A stretch of DNA of 64,000 nt from CAVSUR01 sp963846005 (GTDB taxonomy: Bacteria; Actinomycetota; Actinomycetes; Streptosporangiales; Streptosporangiaceae), in assembly GCA_963846005.1 (NCBI GenBank), contig CAWJUH010000003.1, positions 930,001 through 994,000 on the forward strand, written 5' to 3'. Shown here one piece after another: positions 42,863 to 52,174 of the stretch. The position numbers and the translations under genes were made by a program. Position 1 is the stretch's first letter. Each line of letters begins with the position of its first letter. The notes beneath the pieces were generated by a model. It saw only the letters and a program-made list of their open reading frames with translations, had not been told where the DNA came from and made no database searches.

Positions 42863-44220
42863 CCGCGCAGAGCAGTGCCGACTCCGCCCGTAACGAGCAG
42901 GGCGAGGAAGGCCGCGTCTACACCGTCGGCGGCCAGGACTGGGACGAGGTGGTGGCGGCCGCCGCGGACGCCGGCGAGGAGCGGGGCGAGGAGCACCTGG
43001 TCGTCAACATGGGCCCGCAGCACCCGTCCACGCACGGCGTGCTGCGGCTGATCCTGACCCTCGACGGCGAGACCGTGACCGAGTTGCGGCCGGTGATCGG
43101 CTACCTGCACACCGGCATCGAGAAGAACATGGAGTTCCGGACCTGGACGCAGGGCGTCACGTTCTGCACCCGGATGGACTACCTGTCGCCGCTGTTCAAC
43201 GAGACCGCCTACTGCCTGGCGGTCGAGAAGCTGCTCGGCATCACCGACGCGGTGCCCGAGCGGGCCAGCGTGATCCGGGTGCTGATGATGGAGCTCAACC
43301 GGATCGCCTCGCACCTGACCGCCATCGGCACCTTCGGCATGGAGCTGGGCGCCACCACCGTGTTCCTGTACGGGCTGCGCGAGCGGGAGAAGACGCTCGA
43401 CCTGTTCGAGCTCATCACCGGGCTGCGGATGAACCACGCCTACATCCGGCCCGGCGGGGTGTCGCAGGACCTGCCCGCCGGGACGCTGGAGCGGATCCGC
43501 GAGTACCTGGCGGTGATGCCCGGCCAGCTCGGCGAGATCCGCGCGCTGCTGGACGCCAGCCCGGTGTACCTGGCCCGGACCAGGAACATCGCGTTCCTCG
43601 ACCTGGCCGGCTGCATGGCGCTCGGGGTCACCGGGCCGGTGCTGCGCGGCACCGGGCTGCCGTGGGACCTGCGCAAGAGCCAGCCGTACTGCGGGTACGA
43701 GAGCTACGACTTCGAGGTGCCGGTGCGCACCAGCTGCGACGCCTACGGGCGGTACATGGTGCGGATGGACGAGATGGACCAGTCGCTGCGCATCATCGAG
43801 CAGTGCGTCGACCGGCTGTCGGGAACCCGCCCGGCGCACGACCCGGTGATGATCGAAGACGCCAAGATCGGCTGGCCGGCCCGGCTGGCCCTCGGCCCCG
43901 ACGGTCTTGGCAACTCGCCCGACCACATCGCGCACATCATGGGCCAGTCCATGGAGGCGCTGATCCACCACTTCAAGCTGGTCACTGAGGGCTTCCGGGT
44001 GCCGGCCGGGCAGGCGTACGCGGCGGTCGAGTCGCCCCGCGGCGAGCTGGGCTGCCATGCGGTCAGCGACGGCGGCACCCGGCCCTGGCGGGTGCACTTC
44101 CGCGACCCGTCGTTCACGAACCTGCAGGCCGTGTCGGCCATGTGCGAGGGCGGGATGATCGCCGACGTGATCTCCGCGGTCGCCAGCATCGACCCGGTGA
44201 TGGGAGGAGTCGACCGGTAA
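42859..44220 (+). CDS. nuoD: NADH-quinone oxidoreductase subunit D
   Basis: 453 aa, 49-kDa subunit forming the quinone cavity with NuoB. Landmarks: VVNMGPQHPSTHGVLRL (~52-68), RPVIGYLHTGIEKNME (~77-92), the quinone-contacting Tyr region, ELNRIASHL, RPGGVSQDLPAG and the C-terminal FTNLQAVSAMCEGGMIADVISAVASIDPVMGGVDR. GTG start, with 4-nt overlap to nuoC and 1-nt overlap to nuoE. Confidence 0.97.
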   Translation: MTAQSSADSARNEQGEEGRVYTVGGQDWDEVVAAAADAGEERGEEHLVVNMGPQHPSTHGVLRLILTLDGETVTELRPVIGYLHTGIEKNMEFRTWTQGVTFCTRMDYLSPLFNETAYCLAVEKLLGITDAVPERASVIRVLMMELNRIASHLTAIGTFGMELGATTVFLYGLREREKTLDLFELITGLRMNHAYIRPGGVSQDLPAGTLERIREYLAVMPGQLGEIRALLDASPVYLARTRNIAFLDLAGCMALGVTGPVLRGTGLPWDLRKSQPYCGYESYDFEVPVRTSCDAYGRYMVRMDEMDQSLRIIEQCVDRLSGTRPAHDPVMIEDAKIGWPARLALGPDGLGNSPDHIAHIMGQSMEALIHHFKLVTEGFRVPAGQAYAAVESPRGELGCHAVSDGGTRPWRVHFRDPSFTNLQAVSAMCEGGMIADVISAVASIDPVMGGVDR

Positions 44221-44909
44221 TGGCGCTGAGCCACGAAGCGCGCGCGCGGCTGGAGCCTGATGCCGCGCAGATCATCGGCCGGTACCCGCGGCCGCGCTCC
44301 GCGCTGCTGCCGCTGCTGCACCTGGTGCAGGCCGAGGAGGGCTACGTCTCGGCGGACGGGATCGCGTTCTGCGCCGGGCAGCTGGGGCTGTCGGAGGCCG
44401 AGGTCACCGCGGTGGTGTCGTTCTACACGATGTACAAGCGGCGGCCCATCGGGGACTACCACGTGGGCGTGTGCACCAACACGCTGTGCGCGGTGATGGG
44501 CGGCGACGCGATCTTCGCCGACCTGCGCGAGTACCTGGGCGTCGGGAACGACGAGACCACCGCCGACGGCAAGGTCAGCCTGGAGCACCTGGAGTGCAAC
44601 GCGGCCTGCGACTACGCCCCGGTGGTCATGGTCAACTGGGAGTTCTTCGACAACATGACCCCGGCGTCGGCCCGCGAGCTGGTGGACAGGCTGCGCGCCG
44701 GGGAGCCGGTGGCGCCCACCCGCGGCGCGCCCCGGCTGTGCACCTGGAAGCAGGCCGGCCGGATCCTGGCCGGGTTCCCCGACGACCAGGCCGCCCTGGG
44801 GGACACCGCCGGGCCCGCCACCGTGGCCGGGCTGCGGATCGCCAAGGAGCACGGCTTCGACCCGGACGCGCCGCCCGAGCCCGCGGAAACCCCCGGAGGA
44901 ACCTCGTGA
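44220..44909 (+). CDS. nuoE: NADH-quinone oxidoreductase subunit E
   Basis: 229 aa, thioredoxin-fold subunit with [2Fe-2S] cluster N1a; ligands in GVCTNTLCAVMGG (~84-96) and LECNAACDYAPVVMVN (~124-139). The helical N-terminal part and a C-terminal extension (~60 aa) are as in actinobacteria. ATG overlaps the nuoD stop by 1 nt; its own stop overlaps the nuoF GTG by 4 nt. Confidence 0.96.
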   Translation: MALSHEARARLEPDAAQIIGRYPRPRSALLPLLHLVQAEEGYVSADGIAFCAGQLGLSEAEVTAVVSFYTMYKRRPIGDYHVGVCTNTLCAVMGGDAIFADLREYLGVGNDETTADGKVSLEHLECNAACDYAPVVMVNWEFFDNMTPASARELVDRLRAGEPVAPTRGAPRLCTWKQAGRILAGFPDDQAALGDTAGPATVAGLRIAKEHGFDPDAPPEPAETPGGTS

Positions 44910-46218
44910 GCTCCGTTCTGCTCCCCGTGCTGACGGCCCGCTGGGACGAGCCGGACTCCTTTACGCTCGCCGGGCTACCGGCGGGCCGGCGGTTACCGGG
45001 CGCTGCCCAAGGCCCTCGCCATGGCGCCCGACGACGTCATCGCCGCGGTGAAGGACTCCGGATTGCGCGGCCGCGGCGGCGCCGGGTTCCCCACCGGGAA
45101 CAAGTGGGGCTTCATCCCGCAGGGTGACGGCAAGCCGCACTACCTGGTGGTCAACGCCGACGAGTCCGAGCCGGGCACCTGCAAGGACATCCCCACCATG
45201 CTGGAGAGCCCGCAGGCGCTGATCGAGGGCGCGATCATCGCCGCCTACGCGATCCGGGCCGAGCGGGCCTTCATCTACGTGCGCGGCGAGGTGCTGCACG
45301 TGATCCGGCGGCTGCACCACGCCGTCGCCGAGGCCTACCAGGCCGGCTACCTCGGCGCCGACATCCTCGGCTCGGGGTTCAGCCTGGAACTGGTCGTGCA
45401 CGCCGGGCGCGGGCGCCTACGAGTGCGGCGAGGAGACCGCGCTGCTCGACTCGCTGGAGGGCCGCCGCGGCCAGCCCCGGCTCAAGCCGCCGTTCCCGGC
45501 CATCGCGGGCCTGTACGCCTGCCCGACCGTGGTCAACAACGTCGAGTCGATCGCCAGCGTGCCGTTCATCATCGACCACGGCGCGGACGCGTTCGCCGCG
45601 CTCGGCACCGAGAAGTCCAAGGGCTTCGGCATCTTCTCGCTGTCCGGCCACGTCACCACGCCCGGCCAGTACGAGGCGCCGCTCGGCGTCACGCTGCGCG
45701 AGCTGCTGGACCTGGCCGGCGGCGTGCGGGCCGGGCACGAGCTGAAGTTCTGGACCCCCGGCGGCTCGTCCACGCCGATCTTCACCGACGAGCACCTGGA
45801 CGTGCCGCTGGACTTCGAGGACGTCGGCACGGCCGGGTCGATGCTCGGCACCCGGGCGCTGCAGATCTTCGACGACACCGCCTGCATCGTGCGGGCCACG
45901 CTGCGCTGGAACGAGTTCTACGAGCACGAGTCGTGCGGCAAGTGCACGCCCGTGCCGCGAGGGGACCTTCTGGATGGTCCAGCTGCTGGAGGACCTGGAG
46001 CAGGGCAAGGGCACCGACGCCGACCTGGACAAGCTGCTCGACATCTGCGACAACATCGCTCGGCCGGGCGTTCTGCCCGCTCGGCGACGGCGCGATCAGC
46101 CCGGTGGTCGTCCTCGATCAAGTACTTCAGGGACGAGTACGTCGAGCACCGCAAGCGGGGCGGCTGCCCGTTCGACCCCGCCGCCGCCACCCTCTTCGCC
46201 TCGGAGCCCGCCCGATGA
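44906..46218 (+). pseudogene. nuoF: NADH-quinone oxidoreductase subunit F, interrupted by five single-base insertions
   Basis: NADH- and FMN-binding subunit with cluster N3. Starting from GTG 44906 (overlapping the nuoE stop), a complete NuoF of about 435 aa can be read only by skipping one base at each of five points: C44975, a G in 45405-45407, G45952, T46060 and G46110. Every segment between is normal: GLRGRGGAGFPTGNKW, YLVVNADESEPGTCKD, then AGAYECGEETALLDSLEGRR, CGKCTP|CREGTFWM and FCPLGDGAISP. All five lesions are +1, and none is accompanied by loss of a conserved residue. The TGA (46216-46218) overlaps the nuoG ATG, so gene boundaries are intact. Sequencing error is more likely than decay. 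Confidence 0.92.
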
Positions 46219-48855
46219 CGGCACCAGCCAGCGACAGCGCGGGGCTCGCCAGGCCCGCCGACAGCGTCAGCGTCACCATCGACGGCTTCGAGATCACCGT
46301 GCCGAAGGGCACGCTGATCATCCGGGCCGCCGAGCAGCTCGGCATCCAGATCCCGCGGTTCTGCGACCATCCGCTGCTGGCCCCGATCGGCGCCTGCCGC
46401 CAGTGCCTGGTGCAGGTCGAGGGCCAGCCCAAGCCGCCCGCCTCGTGCACCACCACCTGCACCGACGGGATGGTGGTGCGCACCCAGCTGACCTCCAAGG
46501 TCGCCGAGAAGGCGCAGCGCGGCGTGATGGAGATGCTGCTGGTCAACCATCCGCTCGACTGCCCGATGTGCGACAAGGGCGGCGAGTGCCCGCTGCAGAA
46601 CCAGGCCATGTCCAGCGGGCAGGGCGAGACCAGGTTCGACGGGACCAAGCGCACGTTCGCCAAGCCGGTCGCGCTGTCGGCCCAGGTGCTGCTGGACCGC
46701 GAGCGGTGCATCCAGTGCGCCCGGTGCACCCGGTTCGCCGACCAGATCGCCGGCGACCCGCTGATCGAGCTGGTCGACCGGGGCCCGGCCGAGCAGGTCG
46801 GGGTGGCCGACGGGGTGCCGTTCGACTCCTATTTCTCCGGCAACACGGTGCAGATCTGCCCGGTCGGCGCGCTCACCGGCGCCTCCTACCGGTTCCGGTC
46901 CCGGCCGTTCGACCTGGTGTCCACGCCGAGCATCTGCGAGCATTGCGCGTCGGGCTGCCGCCAGCGCACCGACCACCGCCGCGGCGCGGTCACCCGGCGG
47001 CTGGCCGGCAACGAGCCCGGGGTCAACGAGGAGTGGAACTGCGACAAGGGCCGCTGGGCCTTCACCTACGCCACCCAGCCGGACCGGCTGGCCGTCCCGC
47101 TGGTGCGGGACGAGTCCGGCGTGCTGGTGCCGACGTCCTGGCCGGAGGCGGTGGCGCACGCGGCCCGCGGCCTGGCCGCCGCCCGCGGCCGGGCCGGCGT
47201 GCTGACCGGGGGCCGGCTGACGCTGGAAGACGCCTACGCCTACGCCAAGTTCGCCCGGCTGGCGCTGGGCAGCAACGACATCGACATGCGGGCCCGGCCG
47301 CACTCGGCGGAGGAGGCGCAGTTCCTGGCCGGCCAGGTGGCCGGGCGCGGGCTCGGCGTCAGTTACGCCGACCTGCAGCGGGCCCCGGCGGTGCTGCTGG
47401 CCGGCTTCGAGCCGGAAGATGAGTCCCCGATCGTGTTCCTGCGGCTGCGCAAGGCGGCCCGCGCGGGCACCCTCAAGGTCTACTCGCTGGCCGCGCTGGC
47501 CAGCCCCGGGCTGGACCGGCTGTCCGGCGTGCTGCTGCCGGTTGCCCCCGGCGCCGAGGCGGACGCGCTGGCCGACCTGGCCGGCCACGACCCGCAGGCG
47601 GCGGCCCCCGGCCCGGATGCCACGCTGGCGGCCACGGCCGGCACGGCCGCCCGGCCCGGTGCCGACGGCGGCCCGTGGATCGCCGAGTCCGACGCCGCGC
47701 TGGCGGCCACGGCCGGGACCTCGGCGCGGGCCGGCGGTCCCGGCGGCTCCGGCGGCGCGTGGCTGGCCGGGGTCGCGGCCGCGCTGCGCCAGCCCGGCGC
47801 GGTCATCCTGGCCGGCGAGCGGCTGGCCGAGGTGCCGGGCGCGCTGACCGCGGCCGGGCGGCTGGCCGAGGCGACCGGGGCCCGGCTGGCCTGGGTGCCG
47901 CGCCGGGCCGGGGAGCGGGGTGCGGTGGAGGCAGGCGCGCTGCCCGGCCTGCTGCCCGGCGGCCGTGCCGGCCGGTGACGCGGCGGTCGCCCGCGCCTGG
48001 GGCGCGGCCGCGCTGCCGGACGCGCCGGGCCGTGACACCGGCGAGATGCTGGCCGCCGCGGCCGCGGGCGACCTCGGCGCGCTGGTGATCGCGGGCGTGG
48101 ACCCGGCGGACCTGCCCGACCCGGCCGCGGCGCTGGCCGCGCTGGAGGCGACCGGGTTCGTCGTCAGCCTGGAGCTGCGCGCCAGCGCGGTCACCGACCG
48201 CGCCGACGTGGTGCTGCCGGTCGCGGCGGTGGCCGAGAAGGGCGGCACGTTCGTGAACTGGGAGGGCCGGACCGGGACCTTCGGGCCGGTGCTGCGGGTG
48301 CCGGCCGTCCGCTCCGACCTGAACGTGCTGGCCTCGATCGCCGACGAGATGGACGTCCACCTCGGCCTGCCCGACGCCGCCGCCGCCCGCCGCGAGCTGG
48401 CCGCACTGGCCAGCGAGACCGCAGCTGCCGCCGAGGCGGCCCGGGCTGCCGCGGCAGCCGAGGGCCTGGGCTTCTTCCCGCAGTCCGGCACCGCGGCGGA
48501 TCCCGGCGGGGCATCCGCGCGGGCCGGCACCCCGGCCGGTCCCGATGCGGTCCGGCTCAGCACCTGGCACCAGCTGCTCGACGCCGGGCGGATGCAGGAC
48601 GGCGAGCCCAACCTGGCCGGCACCGCCCGGCCCGCGGTAGCGAAGATGTCGGCGGCGACCGCGGCGCAGGCCGGGACCTCCGACGGCGGTAAGGTCACCG
48701 TGGCGACCGATCGCGGCGCCGTAACCGTGGCCGTCGAGGTCACCGACATGCCCGACCGGGTGGTCTGGCTGCCGACCAATGCGACAGGATGCGCGGTGCG
48801 GGCCGGGCTCGGCGCGGGCCACGGCAGTCCCGTCACGGTGAGGAGCGCGCAATGA
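46215..48855 (+). pseudogene. nuoG: NADH-quinone oxidoreductase subunit G, one frameshift
   Basis: Largest peripheral-arm subunit. Fe-S motifs occur in order: RFCDHPLLAPIGACRQC (N1b), HPLDCPMCDKGGECPLQN, DRERCIQCARCTRF, and SICEHCASGC. The frame from ATG 46215 stops at 47978, but the rest of NuoG continues one base over from about 47965 to the TGA at 48853-48855: VPAGDAAVARAWG, DVVLPVAAVAEKGGTFVNWEGR and the C-terminal KVTVATDRGAV. One extra C near 47963-47964 explains the break; the restored protein has about 880 aa. The second half overlaps the nuoH ATG by 4 nt. A low-complexity Ala/Gly stretch sits near residues 455-515. Confidence 0.92.
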
Positions 48856-50210
48856 CCGGCCTGGCCGCCAGCGACCCCACGCTGGCCAGCTTCGGCCACG
48901 ACCCCTGGTGGCTGGTCCTGCTCAAGGTAGTAGTGATCTTCGCCTTCCTGATGCTGACCACGCTGTTCATGATCTGGGCCGAGCGCCGGGTCATCGGCCG
49001 GATGCAGCAGCGCCCCGGCCCGAACCGGGCCGGCAAGTTCGGCCTGCTGCAGTCGCTGATGGACGGGATCAAGCTGCCGCTGAAGGAAGACATCATCCCG
49101 CGCGGCGTGGACAAGCTGCTGTTCGTCATGGCCCCGGGCATCGCGGCCATCCCCGCGTTCATCAGCTTCGCGATCATCCCGTTCGGGCCGATCGTGTCGA
49201 TCTTCGGGTATCACACCCCGCTGCAGCTGGCCGACCTGCCGGTCGCGGTGCTGCTGGTGCTGGCGATGAGCTCGATGGGCGTCTACGGCATCGTGCTCGC
49301 GGGCTGGGCGTCCACCTCGCCCTACTCGCTGCTCGGCGGGCTGCGCTCGTCGGCCCAGGTGATCAGCTACGAGATCGCCATGGGCCTGTCGTTCGTGCCG
49401 GTGTTCCTGTACGCGGGCTCGCTGTCCACCACCCAGATCGTCACCGCCCAGGCCAACGGGAACGAGTTCCACCTGTTCGGGGTCATCTGGCACTGGCCGT
49501 CCTGGTTCGCGATCTTGCTGCTGCCCTCGTTCGTCATCTACCTGATCACGATGGTCGGCGAGACCAACCGGCTGCCGTTCGACCTGCCCGAGGGCGAGGG
49601 CGAGCTGGTCGCCGGGTTCCACACCGAGTACTCCTCGCTGAAGTTCGCGCTGTTCTACCTGGCCGAGTACGTGAACATGACCACGGTGGCCGGGCTGGCC
49701 ACCACGCTGTTCCTGGGCGGCTGGCGGGCCCCGTGGCCGATCAGCGTGTGGCCGGGCGCCAACTCCGGCTGGTACCCGCTGATCTGGTTCCTGGCCAAGG
49801 TCGCGATCTTCGAGTTCGCGTTCATCTGGCTGCGCGGCTCGCTGCCGCGGATCCGCTACGACCAGCTGATGACCCTGGGCTGGAAGGTCCTCATCCCGGC
49901 CGCGCTGGCCTGGACGCTGATCATCGCCACGTTCCGGGTGTTCCGCACCGACGGCGGCAGCCCGCTGGTCTACCTGGTGGCGGGCGCGATCATCGTGGTG
50001 CTTGTGCTGCTGGCCTGGCGCTGGGACACCGCAGTGATGCGCCGCGCCGAGCTGGCCGAGGAGATCGACGCGCAGGCCCGGGAGCCGGGCGAGACCGCCT
50101 TCCCGGTACCGCCGCTGGACCTGCCGCACTACCACGGCGCTCTCGGCGAGCCCGCTGCCCCGGTGGCGGCGGCCGGGACCGACGGCGTCAAGGAGGTCAC
50201 CGGTGCCTGA
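48852..50210 (+). CDS. nuoH: NADH-quinone oxidoreductase subunit H
   Basis: 452 aa, eight transmembrane segments; links the quinone site to the membrane arm. Signatures: IWAERRVIGRMQQRPGPNR (~37-55), SLMDGIKLPLKED (~65-77), the GETNRLPFDLPEGEGELVAGFHTEYSS loop (~237-263) and LRGSLPRIRYDQLM (~328-341). The C-terminal ~60 residues are a soluble extension. The ATG at 48852 overlaps the nuoG stop; its end overlaps nuoI by 8 nt. Confidence 0.97.
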   Translation: MTGLAASDPTLASFGHDPWWLVLLKVVVIFAFLMLTTLFMIWAERRVIGRMQQRPGPNRAGKFGLLQSLMDGIKLPLKEDIIPRGVDKLLFVMAPGIAAIPAFISFAIIPFGPIVSIFGYHTPLQLADLPVAVLLVLAMSSMGVYGIVLAGWASTSPYSLLGGLRSSAQVISYEIAMGLSFVPVFLYAGSLSTTQIVTAQANGNEFHLFGVIWHWPSWFAILLLPSFVIYLITMVGETNRLPFDLPEGEGELVAGFHTEYSSLKFALFYLAEYVNMTTVAGLATTLFLGGWRAPWPISVWPGANSGWYPLIWFLAKVAIFEFAFIWLRGSLPRIRYDQLMTLGWKVLIPAALAWTLIIATFRVFRTDGGSPLVYLVAGAIIVVLVLLAWRWDTAVMRRAELAEEIDAQAREPGETAFPVPPLDLPHYHGALGEPAAPVAAAGTDGVKEVTGA

Positions 50211-50787
50211 TTTCCTGGCCCCGGTCAAGGGGTTCGGCGTCACCTTCCGGCAGATGTTCAAGAAGGTCGACACCGTCCAGTACCCGGAGGAGAAGCAGCC
50301 GACCGCGCCCCGGTTCCACGGCCGCCACCAGCTCAACCGGTGGCCGGACGGGCTGGAGAAGTGCATCGGCTGCGAGCTGTGCGCCTGGGCCTGCCCGGCC
50401 GACGCGATCTACGTCGAGGGCGCGGACAACACCGAATCCGAGCGGTTCTCCCCGGGCGAGCGGTACGGTCACGTCTACCAGATCAACTACCTGCGCTGCA
50501 TTCTGTGCGGGTTGTGCGTCGAGGCGTGCCCGACCCGGGCGCTGACCATGACCAACGACTACGAGCTGGCCGACGACAACCGGGAAAGCCTGATCTGGAC
50601 CAAGGAGCAGCTGGTCGCGCCGCTGCAGCCGGGCATGGAGGCGCCGCCGCACCCGATGCGGCTGGGCCAGACCGAGAAGGACTACTACCTGCTCGGCGCG
50701 CACGATCACCCGGCCGCCGGGCGGACGGCCCCGGACCATCCGGTGCCGCACGAGGCGGACCAGGCCGGAACGGAAGGCGAGCGGTGA
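50203..50787 (+). CDS. nuoI: NADH-quinone oxidoreductase subunit I
   Basis: 194 aa with two [4Fe-4S] clusters (N6a, N6b): CIGCELCAWACPAD (~53-66) and CILCGLCVEACPTR (~98-111). GTG start at 50203 inside the nuoH end. A 60-residue C-terminal tail follows the ferredoxin domain. Its TGA overlaps the nuoJ GTG. Confidence 0.97.
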   Translation: MPDFLAPVKGFGVTFRQMFKKVDTVQYPEEKQPTAPRFHGRHQLNRWPDGLEKCIGCELCAWACPADAIYVEGADNTESERFSPGERYGHVYQINYLRCILCGLCVEACPTRALTMTNDYELADDNRESLIWTKEQLVAPLQPGMEAPPHPMRLGQTEKDYYLLGAHDHPAAGRTAPDHPVPHEADQAGTEGER

Positions 50788-51784
50788 GTCGTCACATCGT
50801 GCTCGCTGCCAGCGCGGCCGACACCACCCGCGAGACCGCGTTCTGGCTGCTGGCCATCCTCTCGGTCGCGGGCGGCCTCGGCATGGTCCTGGCCCGCCGC
50901 GCCGTGCACTGCGCGGTGCTGCTGGCCGTGGTGATGCTGTCGCTGGCCGTCTTCTACGCCATGCTCGGCGCACCGTTCCTGGCCTTCGTGCAGATCATCG
51001 TGTACACCGGCGCGGTGCTGATGCTGTTCCTGTTCGTCATGATGATCGTCGGCATCACCTCGGCCGACTCGATCGTCGAGACGATCAGGGGCCAGCGGCT
51101 GGCGGCCGGCCTGGCCGGGATCGGCCTGCTGGTGCTCCTCAGCCTCACCGTCGGGCACGCGGTGATCGGGCCGGCCGCGCCGTCGTCGAAGATCGCCAAC
51201 GGGGCCGGCAACGTGACCAGCCTGGCCCACCTGATCTTCACCATCTACGTGTTCCCGTTCGAGGTCACCAGCGCCCTGCTGATCACCGCCGCGCTCGGCG
51301 CGATGGTGCTCGCGCACCGCGAGCGCACCACGCCGCGGCCGACCCAGCGGGACCTGGCCCGGCGCCGGGTGGGCTCCGGCCACATGACGCCGCTGCCCGG
51401 GCCCGGCACCTACGCCCGGCACAACGCGGTGGACATGCCCGCGCTGCTGCCCGACGGCTCGGCGGCCGGCCTGTCGGTGAGCCGGGCGATCAGCCAGCGG
51501 GGCGACTCCGGCTCCGGCGCCTCCGCTGCGCCGCGCCCGGCGGCGCCCGGGCCCGCGGCCGGGCCGGCCGCGGTCGGCGTGATCGCCGCGCCCGAGCCGG
51601 ACTCCGGCGGCGCCGCCGCGGGTGCGGAGGGCCCGGCCGCCGGGAGCCGCCCGGCGGCGGAGCCGCAGGTGCGGCTGCCCGAGCCGGGCACGACGCCGCA
51701 GCCGCTGGGCGACCGGGATCTCGATGACACCGATCCGGGGCCGGCTGGCGGCCGGGCGAGGACAGCCGCGGGGAGGAATCGTGA
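50784..51784 (+). CDS. nuoJ: NADH-quinone oxidoreductase subunit J (stop codon missing as read)
   Basis: Membrane-arm subunit with five transmembrane segments in the first ~185 residues; AFVQIIVYTGAVLMLFLFVMMI is the conserved third-segment signature. A long Pro/Ala/Gly-rich cytoplasmic tail follows (~190-320). As sequenced the frame does not stop there and runs to 52178 right through nuoK. In the neighbouring frame the tail ends GEDSRGEES with a TGA at 51782-51784 overlapping the nuoK GTG, as elsewhere in the operon, so one missing base near 51745-51755 is likely. The end given here is that inferred stop. Confidence 0.88.
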
Positions 51785-52083
51785 TCAGTCCCGCGCACTA
51801 CATCGCGCTCGCGGTCATCTTGTTCGTGATCGGCGGCGTCGGCGTGCTGGTCCGGCGCAACGCGATCGTGATCTTCATGTGCGTCGAGCTGATGCTGAAC
51901 GCGGTCAACCTGGCGTTCGTGGCCTTCGGCCGGATGCACGGCGGGGTGAACGGCCAGGTCATCGCGTTCTTCGTGATGGTCGTGGCGGCCGCGGAAGTGG
52001 TGGTGGGGCTGGCGATCATCACCTCCATCTACCGCACCCGCAGGTCGGCGTCGGTGGACGACGCCAGCCTGCTGAAATACTGA
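51781..52083 (+). CDS. nuoK: NADH-quinone oxidoreductase subunit K
   Basis: 100 aa, three transmembrane segments, MrpC-like. Signature: RRNAIVIFMCVELMLNAVNL (~24-43) with the Glu of the proton path, and a second Glu in MVVAAAEVVVGLAI (~61-74). GGGAGGAA lies just before the GTG at 51781. Confidence 0.96.
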   Translation: MISPAHYIALAVILFVIGGVGVLVRRNAIVIFMCVELMLNAVNLAFVAFGRMHGGVNGQVIAFFVMVVAAAEVVVGLAIITSIYRTRRSASVDDASLLKY

Positions 52084-52174
52084 CGCACCGGTCCCGGTCG
52101 CAGGCCGGGACCGGTCGCCCGGCGCCCGGCGCGGCGATCTGGCCGCGGCGGGCTGGCATGCAGAGAGGTATCAG

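Noticed and set aside
45918..50366. 1482-codon minus-strand open frame across nuoF-nuoI
   Set aside because: Antisense to clear nuo genes, composed of Arg/Gly/Pro-rich low-complexity sequence with no domain; typical antisense opening in GC-rich DNA.
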